In this document: positions 1 to 4,177 of the stretch, one piece after another
Position numbering within the stretch: the first letter of the stretch is position 1
Layout: every line of letters starts with the position of its first letter
Assembly (NCBI GenBank): GCA_016708345.1
Contig: JADJFX010000023.1
Coordinates: 1-5,392, forward strand
Source: Candidatus Rhodoferax bjergmarkensis
GTDB lineage: Bacteria; Pseudomonadota; Gammaproteobacteria; Burkholderiales; Burkholderiaceae_C
Length of the DNA: 5,392 nucleotides
Direction: 5' to 3'
Notes under the pieces: model-generated
Told to the model about the DNA's origin: nothing
The model's input: only the letters and a program-made list of their open reading frames with translations
Database searches by the model: none
Position numbers and translations under genes: made by a program

Positions 1-1078
1 CACCAGATTGGAAAATCACGCCAGCGGCATCCGGCCCAATCACGGTATCCGGTAACACGAATGAATTGCCGCACCAGCCCACCTGTAATGCGCAGTGCAT
101 CCGGCGCTTGGGTTCTTTCCATTGCAGGTAAATCGGTAGCTGATACCTTGCGCTGCCGGGGTCAAGTGCAACGCCCATTGCCAATAGTTCACCGCGCAAC
201 TGCGCACCATCGCCAGCAAGCAATTCCATTGGCATTGCCCATTCGCGCCATTTGCCTATGGTGGTTTTGAACCGAAGCAATCGGCCATAGTTGTTGTTCT
301 GTGCGTCGAATGTGATGGCATCAATATGCAAGGGGCTACATATCCAGCTATCAAACGTTCCCTCTGGTTCGCCGGTTTTCTTGTTGACCTTGATTCCGCA
401 GTGGTAAACGCCCGGTTTGTGGTTGCCGCTTGCGTCCTCTGCCCAATCATCAAGCACGATGTAATCCGGCCTGCCCTCGATTGCGGGGAAAACGTTGTAT
501 GCAACCTTTGGCGATTGTTCCGCGCCTTCGGTGGTATCGCTGCCCGGTGCTGGTGGTTCGCTGCCCGCTGCCTGCACTGGATCAGCTTCGATCACTGGCG
601 CAGTTACTGGCACATCCTCTGGCACGTTTTCAGGTTCATTTTGGCCGATAGCCACCGTGGAATGTGCGGGTGCAGATATTGAATTTATAGCATCGACAAA
701 ACACGCCTTTACAGCATCAAGCCCACCGCCCGCCATCTGGTGCAGGTCGTTAAAGTCTGTCGCACTGTCTGGCCTGTTCGCTGGAAACATGGGAACAACC
801 ATCACGCCGCCCACTGCCAGCGCCGCTGCTTGCGCGTCCGTGCGTCCTGGGTTGCCTTTTTTCTGGTGGTCATCATCCGCCGCAACGATTAGCGCCGCCT
901 CTGGGTCTGCCTTGCGCAGTGCCTTTGCAACAGGATCAAGCCCGCCCCGGTCGAATGCAACAGCTACAGGGTGCCCGGTTGCTTCATGGATAGATGCGCC
1001 GGTTGCAAAGCCTTCACAAACGATTTTTACAGCCCTTGCTGGCGCTGTGAGTTGCTGGTCTATCAGGTAGTGGCACCC
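1..1078 (-). CDS. Primase-helicase, Toprim domain, linker and N-terminal half of DUF927 (second frame; runs off the left edge)
   Basis: This 359-residue open stretch continues the gene above in the -1 frame. Residues 18-35 carry the first Toprim motif (KIVCEGFATGASIHEATG, Glu22). AADDD at 66-70 is the acidic second motif that binds metal for primer synthesis or DNA cleavage chemistry, and SATDFNDL (105-112) follows as in this primase family. Residues 140-190 are an acidic Pro/Glu/Ala-rich linker. DUF927 starts near YNVFPAIEG (194-202), with WICSPLHIDA, YGRLLRF, WREWAMPMELLAGDG and VGWCGNSFVLPDTVIG. The first in-frame start codons are GTG and ATG at 805-800 (residues 92-93), after the Toprim motifs. 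The piece therefore cannot make a functional primase alone and must be fused to the upstream frame. It continues across the window ends into the fragment at 4167-5392. From ATG 1740 the restored protein would be about 988 aa. Confidence 0.88.
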
Positions 1079-1767
1079 TTAGATTCGCCGCCTGTAAGTG
1101 GTCGTTTTGTGCCATCTTCGGCAATGAATTGCAGACTGCGCAGCTCGCCCGCTGCATTCATCTTGGGGATCACCAAAAGCGGCCCGGACAATGATGGCGA
1201 TAAGTTACCGAATGGGCAAAGTTCCCGCGCTGCAAATGCTGCAATCAGTCTCGCGCCGTGGGCTTGAATGCCTTTTTCGACTAGGTAGCCGTGCGCCGAT
1301 GGATCAGCAATATGTGTTGCCGCTGCCCATATCGCCGCCGCCGTTTTTGCTGCCTTGTCGTTTTCTGCATTTTTCGCCAGATACCGGGCATTGCGCATTG
1401 ATCGCAACCGCGCTGCATATTCACTTTGTTGTGCCGGTGTATGTTCCTTGGGTTTGACGCTGCACCATGTTTCTGTGCGGCCTTCGCGCCAATTGCCAAA
1501 GCTGCCAGCGGGTAATTTGTCCAGGTGCAAGATATACCAGCCTGCGGTGTCGCCGTGCCGGTCGTTGGTGCTGAATCGGTGAATCTTGCCGTCGCCAATG
1601 ATCTCGTCTGGTGGTGTCAGGCCCGCTGCTGCAATGGCCGCTTGGAATGCTTGCTCTATGGCCCCGTGACTGGCAAAAATCAGCGCGTTGGTGTCAGTAT
1701 TCAGGCCGTTGGTGTTTTCAGTAAAATTGTCAACATTCATCTTTTGTTGTTGCCGCGTCAACGGCAC
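1063..1767 (-). CDS. Primase-helicase, N-terminal primase-type region (first frame, broken at its end)
   Basis: This is the N-terminal part of a phage/plasmid primase-helicase of the Toprim-DUF927 type. Numbered from the GTG at 1767, family-like segments are GDGKIHRFST (about 58-67), GWYILH (76-81), FGNWREG (90-96), a charged Ala-rich helical stretch (about 105-145), HGYLVEKGIQAHGARL (about 149-164), LLVIPKM (187-193) and SLQFIAEDGTKRPLTGG (201-217), which leads into the Toprim domain. The frame then stops at 1063 after only GATT, while the family sequence continues in the -1 frame as KGCHYLID. The gene is thus interrupted by an apparent one-base deletion in a G run. The start is uncertain. 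GTG 1767 gives the longest frame. TTG 1761 has a GAGG five bases upstream. ATG 1740 (MNVDNF) is the first ATG but has a poor ribosome site. The AlpA-like gene ends about 100-126 bases upstream on the same strand. Confidence is high for the family, moderate for the start. Confidence 0.85.
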   Translation of the reverse strand: MPLTRQQQKMNVDNFTENTNGLNTDTNALIFASHGAIEQAFQAAIAAAGLTPPDEIIGDGKIHRFSTNDRHGDTAGWYILHLDKLPAGSFGNWREGRTETWCSVKPKEHTPAQQSEYAARLRSMRNARYLAKNAENDKAAKTAAAIWAAATHIADPSAHGYLVEKGIQAHGARLIAAFAARELCPFGNLSPSLSGPLLVIPKMNAAGELRSLQFIAEDGTKRPLTGGESKGATT

Positions 1768-1776
1768 CTCATGATT

Positions 1777-1805
1777 TAGCCAGCCACCGCGCTGGCTATT
1801 TTTTT
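1777..1805 (+). terminator. Rho-independent terminator, plus-strand direction
   Basis: TAGCCAGC (1777-1784) pairs perfectly with GCTGGCTA (1791-1798) across a six-base loop and is followed by seven T residues (1799-1805). Only the plus-strand direction has the T tract. It sits between the AlpA-like gene and the primase start, where both genes read on the minus strand. It would therefore stop antisense transcripts coming from the primase gene. On the minus strand it forms a leader hairpin ahead of the primase start instead. Confidence 0.75.
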
Positions 1806-1866
1806 GCCTGTGCGAACCCCTGCCGGGGATGTAGGCATGGTGAAAAAAATGGGGATTGGTGCCGGA

Positions 1867-2058
1867 CTAGGCGGCTGATTTCAGAAGTGCTGTGAGCGTT
1901 TCGGGATGCCAACGGCAATGCCCGCGCTCAGTGAGTTGGAACCCTGGCGGCACGCGCCCAGTTTGAAGTGCTTTTTGAAACGTTACGGCAGATACGCCCA
2001 TGAATTTGGCGGCCTGCACCTTCGATAGCCCGATTGGGGCAGTAGGTTTTTGTGTCAT
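1867..2058 (-). CDS. AlpA-like small helix-turn-helix DNA-binding protein (63 aa)
   Basis: The chosen start is ATG 2058 (MTQKPTAPIG). A longer frame from 2112 adds residues with no family likeness, and GGGAT six bases before ATG 2058 can serve as a weak ribosome site. Residues 11-30 (LSKVQAAKFMGVSAVTFQKA) form the helix-turn-helix seen in AlpA/excisionase-like MerR-type proteins. Residues 33-38 (TGRVPP) form the turn to the wing and R49-W50 (CRWHPE) match the usual arginine-tryptophan of the wing. Family members regulate prophage or satellite genes or act as excision factors. The gene lies about 100-126 bases upstream of the primase-helicase on the same strand, in the position of a transcriptional regulator of the replication operon. 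It could instead be a recombination directionality factor, given the attP-like site about 570 bp upstream. No integrase is visible to partner it. Confidence 0.8.
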   Translation of the reverse strand: MTQKPTAPIGLSKVQAAKFMGVSAVTFQKALQTGRVPPGFQLTERGHCRWHPETLTALLKSAA

Positions 2059-2072
2059 TGGTGATCCCAAAA

Positions 2073-2195
2073 ATGATTGAAAACACCTCATGCACGGGCC
2101 GAATACCACCAACTTTGTCGCGTTTTGCTGCCTACAGCGGGAAAAAACGATACGTCCGTGATATTCTTAAGCCTGATCCCGAGAAAAGATCGTAG
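2073..2195 (+). CDS. Possible 40-aa plus-strand ORF ahead of a terminator
   Basis: An ATG at 2073 opens 40 codons ending in TAG at 2193-2195, with a basic C-terminal half (YSGKKRYVRDILKPDPEKRS). It is divergent from the AlpA-like gene, starts 15 bases from that gene's ATG, and ends just before a strong terminator at 2209-2245. Those placements are the only support. There is no recognisable ribosome site and I do not recognise the peptide. It may be chance open frame, or part of a short untranslated plus-strand RNA. Confidence 0.15.
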   Translation: MIENTSCTGRIPPTLSRFAAYSGKKRYVRDILKPDPEKRS

Positions 2196-2208
2196 GCCTT
2201 TGTGCCCT

Positions 2209-2245
2209 AAAAACCTCGTTGCCCTGGCAGGCTTCGGGGTTTTTT
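2209..2245. terminator. Bidirectional Rho-independent terminator
   Basis: AAAAACCTCG (2209-2218) pairs with CGGGGTTTTT (2235-2244) with one G.T pair. An inner GCC/GGC stem (2221-2223 with 2230-2232) caps it, with a CTGGCA loop. The plus strand ends in TTTTTT and the minus strand in TTTTT, so it can act both ways. It separates the AlpA-primase transcription unit from the putative origin region. Confidence 0.7.
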
Positions 2246-2294
2246 GCTAAATGCATTTGGTTTGCCGATTCTATGCAGATTTTTTTCCCCACAT

Positions 2295-2303
2295 TTATCC
2301 ACA
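2295..2303 (+). promoter_or_regulatory. DnaA box
   Basis: TTATCCACA is an exact match to the strong bacterial DnaA-binding consensus. It lies between an AT-rich stretch (about 2240-2298) and the iteron-like repeats from 2394 onward. This is the only perfect box I found. A single match could occur by chance, but its position inside the gene-free, repeat-rich segment supports a replication origin here. Confidence 0.6.
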
Positions 2304-2353
2304 GCACACCCCACCTTTTGGCGGGTATGTGGTGCCGGTGAAACCATGACAGG

Positions 2354-2368
2354 CGGATTACTAATCCG
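2354..2368. repeat. 15-base palindrome, possible operator
   Basis: CGGATTA and TAATCCG surround a central C, giving seven-base perfect arms. It lies 51 bases past the DnaA box. It could be an operator for the AlpA-like protein or a small origin hairpin; the sequence does not decide between these. Confidence 0.4.
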
Positions 2369-2416
2369 TATGTCGCGCCTATGACAAAGCTACGTTTTAC
2401 CTATGAAAACCGCCAT

Positions 2417-2470
2417 TTACAGACTGGTTACAGACTGCCTGGCCTGGCCTGTGTAGCCATGGTGTAGCCA
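2417..2470 (+). repeat. Two tandem doublets with 11-bp period
   Basis: TTACAGACTG occurs at 2417-2426 and 2428-2437, and GTGTAGCCA at 2451-2459 and 2462-2470. Both pairs repeat every 11 bases, about one helical turn, which suits two protein subunits bound side by side on one DNA face. They lie to the left of the tRNA-Ser-like core at 2626-2649. Confidence 0.6.
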
Positions 2471-2568
2471 AAAGTACCGATTTTTTGACTTCGATTGGTT
2501 ACTAAGGATTCCAACTTAAACGCGGTTTACCTATGAAGAACACCGTTTTTACCGCTGAAAATACAAAG

Positions 2569-2593
2569 TTGTTCCCCGGTTTGTTCCCCGGTT
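2569..2593 (+). repeat. Tandem doublet TTGTTCCCCGGTT, 12-bp period
   Basis: The 13-mer TTGTTCCCCGGTT begins at 2569 and again at 2581, the copies sharing one base. It is the doublet closest to the left of the attP-like core. Confidence 0.6.
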
Positions 2594-2603
2594 TTGCCTT
2601 GGA

Positions 2604-2624
2604 TACCCCCTGTTTTTTGGGGTA
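2604..2624. repeat. Small hairpin TACCCC/GGGGTA
   Basis: TACCCC (2604-2609) pairs with GGGGTA (2619-2624) across a T-rich loop. The left arm belongs to GATACCCC (2602-2609), the same 8-mer that recurs in the repeats inside the 217-aa gene. It abuts the tRNA-like core. Confidence 0.4.
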
Positions 2625-2625
2625 C

Positions 2626-2649
2626 GGCGGAAATACAGGGATACGAACC
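2626..2649 (-). other. Possible attP core resembling a tRNA-Ser 3' end
   Basis: Read on the minus strand, this 24-base stretch runs from GGTTCGTATCCC (T-loop-like) to TTTCCGCC (acceptor-end-like). That is close to the 3' portion of many bacterial tRNA-Ser genes, which end in TCCGCCA after a GGTTCGAATCCC T-arm. The left T-stem half does not pair with CCCTG, so it is not a functional tRNA. Tyrosine recombinases commonly use such 3' ends as attachment sites, and the flanking doublets fit arm-type sites. No integrase gene is present. The likeness is judged from memory, not alignment. Confidence 0.35.
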
Positions 2650-2681
2650 GCGTAGGTAAAACACTCGTTTTTAGACTGCGT

Positions 2682-2703
2682 ACCAACATCAGAACCAACA
2701 TCA
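2682..2703 (+). repeat. Tandem doublet ACCAACATCA, 12-bp period
   Basis: ACCAACATCA occurs at 2682-2691 and 2694-2703. It lies to the right of the attP-like core, giving doublets on both sides. Confidence 0.6.
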
Positions 2704-2780
2704 AGGCAAATGAACCCCGCCATTTTGATTTGCTGATTTGATTGTTTCCAAAACTGAGATTTTTTCTCTCTGTGCGGAAA

Positions 2781-3107
2781 CATGCGGTCTATGAAAAGTC
2801 GATTCGGCCAAAGAAGCGCATAGCCCCCGGCCCCAGGGTAGGGGGTGTCGTCATCCTTCATGCTTCGCGCTGAATAGACCGTTCATCCATCGCCGTGTGT
2901 GTATCCGCGAATTAGGGTGTGGGGGTCAAAGCAAAAAAATATCCCATTTCGCGGATGTGCAAATGAAGTGGGACATTCGGTCTACACCTCGCCATTCGCC
3001 AAAGATGGCGCATAGCCCCCTTGGGTATCTTTTCTGGTTATGTTTTGAGAATGAAAGCTGAACAGTCGGTCTTTGTCCAGCCATTCGCCAAAGGCTGAAC
3101 GCCCCCC
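2781..3107 (+). repeat. Three diverged copies of a roughly 45-bp hairpin-bearing repeat
   Basis: The copies lie at about 2781-2828, 2974-3020 and 3064-3107. Each has a CGGTCT element (2785, 2978, 3067), about 16-17 bases later an ATTCG(G)CCAAA element, then a run of five or six C. Copies 1 and 2 share the exact 13-mer GCGCATAGCCCCC (2816-2828, 3008-3020). In copy 2 CGCCAT/ATGGCG closes a hairpin over TCGCCAAAG; in copy 3 CAGCC/GGCTG closes a similar loop. A partial copy, GCATAGCCCCCC, lies at 3412-3423, and an inverted TAGACCG at 2875-2881. The region codes for nothing convincing. Confidence 0.55.
2933..2973 (-). terminator. Likely Rho-independent terminator, minus-strand direction
   Basis: TCCCATTTC (2942-2950) can pair with GAAGTGGGA (2965-2973) with one imperfect pair. 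On the minus strand the hairpin is followed by a short AT spacer and seven T residues (plus-strand A tract 2933-2939). It would stop transcripts from the primase-helicase and 217-aa genes before they enter the origin region. It lies about 550 bases beyond the last stop codon, so an earlier end is possible. Confidence 0.55.
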
Positions 3108-3251
3108 GGCTTCGCGCGCGCACACAACAGTTTTGGCGGCAAGTTGGGTGTTAGCGATAAATCGACTTGGCACACCCGGTCCAGGTGGGGCGAAGTGCCA
3201 GAGATTGATGCCTGCCTACCCGTAATCGCCCCGTCAAACCTTATGAAACCT

Positions 3252-3300
3252 TAGCAAAACCTTGCCCTACCCTGGCACTAATATCGCACTAATCTTGCCG
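3252..3300 (+). repeat. Short direct repeats ahead of the CG-tract region
   Basis: AACCTT recurs at short intervals from about 3237 to 3263, followed by GCACTAAT twice with a 12-base period at about 3275-3294. No protein or RNA gene is apparent here. The pattern resembles the doublets at 2417-2703. Confidence 0.35.
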
Positions 3301-3339
3301 TTTTATTACCGTCGTTACCTTGACGCTCGGTGGCTATCA

Positions 3340-3492
3340 GGAACAGTACGCGCACGCGCGGATGGACTCAAGAAACTTTGGCTACTTTCTCACGCGCGCG
3401 CATACTGGTCGGCATAGCCCCCCGTACCCTTGGGGTAACCTTGGGGTTTAGGGTTATCTTAGGGTGCTTCTCACGCGCGCGCGTACTGTTCC
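3340..3492. repeat. Inverted repeat with alternating CG tracts around a G-rich segment
   Basis: GGAACAGTACGCGC (3340-3353) is exactly inverted at 3479-3492, with similarity extending further through CG-alternating bases. A third copy in the right-hand orientation starts at 3387; TTCTCACGCGCGCGC is identical at 3387-3401 and 3468-3482, followed by ATACTG or GTACTG. The (CG)n runs could adopt Z-DNA. The arms surround the G-run segment at 3432-3464. No target-site duplication is seen, so an insertion sequence is unlikely. Confidence 0.6.
3432..3464 (+). repeat. Four G-runs, possible G-quadruplex
   Basis: G-runs at 3432-3435, 3443-3446, 3451-3453 and 3462-3464 are separated by 7, 4 and 8 bases. 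The last loop slightly exceeds the usual limit, so stability is doubtful. It would form on the plus strand only. Confidence 0.3.
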
Positions 3493-3523
3493 GCACCCTT
3501 GCCGTAATCGTGCCGTACATGCC

Positions 3524-4177
3524 CTATAAACGGCCTTGCTGCGCCATCCAAGCATTGCAGCGGGTCAGCATCTGGGTGTAGTCAACTGGCAAGCCTGCGC
3601 CACGTGCACCACGTTGACGCGCCGCCCTGCAATTCCATGTCCGTCCATGCCCGGTAAGGTTTGAGCATTCGAGACAAGAACGCCGGTCGTCAGCTTCGCG
3701 GTCACGCTGTTGCAGCATGTCGGCCTGGCGCTCGGCCTGGTCAATGTCCAGCCCCAGCCGGTCAAAGTGCGCCAGTCTGCGGGTCATCAGCGCCAGCTCG
3801 GTGGTGTTTGCTGCCGTGGTGTGCGGATAGCAATGCCGGTCGGGGTCTGACGCTTGCGTGAGACGGTCGCCTGTAAGTCGCTCATTTGCTGCATTGGCTT
3901 CGATAACGATTTTTTTGCAGGTATCAAGGGTATCAAGGGTGCAAGCCAATAACGGTGCGGGTTTGCGCTGATACCCTATGTTTTCCTGTGGGGTATCAGG
4001 GGTATCAATGTTGCCATTCATCACAGCGCCCGGTACGCTACCTGCTTTGCCTGATACCCCTGATACCTCATGTTTTTTCATGGGGTATCGGCTGTAGCCC
4101 GCATGGATACTGGGTTGCACCCCAGATACCCCTGATACCTCATGTTCGAGAAATGTCCAGAGTGAATCAAGCGCCAT
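3524..4177 (-). CDS. 217-aa protein downstream of primase-helicase, repeat-coded N-terminus and C-terminal Cys cluster
   Basis: The function is unknown. The ATG at 4177 is preceded by GGAAG nine bases upstream and overlaps the 3' end of the helicase gene by 11 bases, so the two are probably cotranslated. Residues 1-90 are low in predicted order and contain near-repeats (HEVSGVSG at 12-19 and 36-43, DTPDTP at 58-63, LDTLDT at 81-86). These reflect DNA-level GGTATC/GATACC repeats rather than a protein fold. Residues 125-165 form a charged, probably helical segment (LALMTRRLAHFDRLGLDID, QRDREADDRRS). A Cys cluster follows: C168-x2-C171, C183, C207, compatible with a small zinc-binding module. 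From memory of similar loci, proteins with a VSGVSG/PDTPDT N-terminus and a QRDRE-DDR-x-C-x2-C tail recur beside primase genes in proteobacterial plasmids and prophages, but no activity is known to me. A role as accessory replication protein is inference from position only. Confidence 0.75.
   Translation of the reverse strand: MALDSLWTFLEHEVSGVSGVQPSIHAGYSRYPMKKHEVSGVSGKAGSVPGAVMNGNIDTPDTPQENIGYQRKPAPLLACTLDTLDTCKKIVIEANAANERLTGDRLTQASDPDRHCYPHTTAANTTELALMTRRLAHFDRLGLDIDQAERQADMLQQRDREADDRRSCLECSNLTGHGRTWNCRAARQRGARGAGLPVDYTQMLTRCNAWMAQQGRL
3919..4143. repeat. GGTATC/GATACC repeat family inside the 217-aa gene
   Basis: Plus-strand blocks are GGTATCAAGGGTATCAAGGG (3920-3939), TGATACCC (3969-3976) opposite GGGGTATCAGGGGTATCA (3990-4007), TGATACCCCTGATACCTCA (4052-4070) opposite GGGGTATC (4082-4089), and GATACCCCTGATACCTCATG (4125-4144). 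Tandem GGTATCA units at 9-10-base spacing alternate in orientation and build hairpins. The best one pairs 4062-4072 with 4079-4089 around six T, with one G.T. They are read through as SGVSG, TPDTP and LDTLDT. DNA- or RNA-level selection, rather than protein function, probably keeps them. Confidence 0.7.

Larger units (their letters stand above)
2394..2662. repeat. Iteron-like TTTACCTATGAA repeats
   Basis: Direct copies are GTTTTACCTATGAAAAC (2394-2410) and GGTTTACCTATGAAGAAC (2525-2542), sharing an exact 12-mer. A diverged copy GTTTTTACCGCTGAAAAT lies at 2545-2562. An inverted copy of the core, TAGGTAAAAC, lies at 2653-2662. The flanking GCGG/CCGC bases recur as well. The spacing is irregular, unlike a classical tight iteron array. 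The copies may be binding sites for the replication protein. Confidence 0.5.
2240..2710. other. Putative replication origin region
   Basis: This gene-free segment combines an AT-rich run, one perfect DnaA box (2295-2303), a 15-base palindrome (2354-2368), three direct and one inverted TTTACCTATGAA-like elements, and several tandem doublets. This fits an iteron-type origin used by the primase-helicase encoded on the same molecule. The assignment rests on signal density only. The doublets may instead be recombinase arm sites. Confidence 0.5.
2113..3523. other. Gene-free segment of about 1.4 kb
   Basis: Open frames here (for example 2502-2861, 2926-3123 and 2982-3173 on the minus strand, 3330-3581 on the plus strand) lie across repeats, hairpins and terminators. 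They lack ribosome sites and recognisable domains. I see no tRNA, rRNA, CRISPR array, relaxase, integrase or rolling-circle Rep. The segment instead holds the origin-like, attachment-like and repeat elements listed separately. Confidence 0.6.

Noticed and set aside
495..1070. 191-codon plus-strand open frame
   Set aside because: It is antisense to the Toprim region and linker, and its Ala/Ser/Thr-rich peptide reflects the codon bias of the real minus-strand gene.
1063..1081. Programmed -1 ribosomal frameshift
   Set aside because: The shift has the right direction, but there is no X-XXY-YYZ heptamer, no clear upstream Shine-Dalgarno-like stimulator and no obvious downstream stem. A missing G in a homopolymer is simpler.
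2240..2400. Sigma-70 promoter for the AlpA-like gene
   Set aside because: A TAGAAT at about 2267-2272 on the minus strand resembles a -10 box. It lacks a credible -35 hexamer and lies beyond a bidirectional terminator, so I did not call it.
2626..2662. Functional tRNA gene
   Set aside because: Only a T-loop/acceptor-like 3' piece is present, the T stem does not pair, and there is no anticodon or D arm.
2502..2861. 119-codon minus-strand open frame
   Set aside because: It runs over the attP-like core, two doublets and the iteron copies, which explain its repetitive peptide (DVGSDVG, GNKPGNN). It has no convincing ribosome site or recognisable domain.
2926..3173. Two overlapping minus-strand open frames
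   Set aside because: Both cross the hairpin-bearing repeats, one runs into the minus-strand terminator, and neither shows a domain or ribosome site.
3340..3492. Miniature inverted-repeat transposable element
   Set aside because: The arms are not flanked by matching target duplications, and a third internal copy of the arm is atypical.
3330..3581. 83-codon plus-strand open frame
   Set aside because: Its Arg-rich content comes from the CG tracts and G-runs. It also overlaps the end of the 217-aa gene on the opposite strand.
3919..4143. CRISPR array
   Set aside because: The repeat units are only 7-10 bases, in tandem and alternating orientation, without regular spacers, and they lie inside an open frame. 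No cas gene is present.
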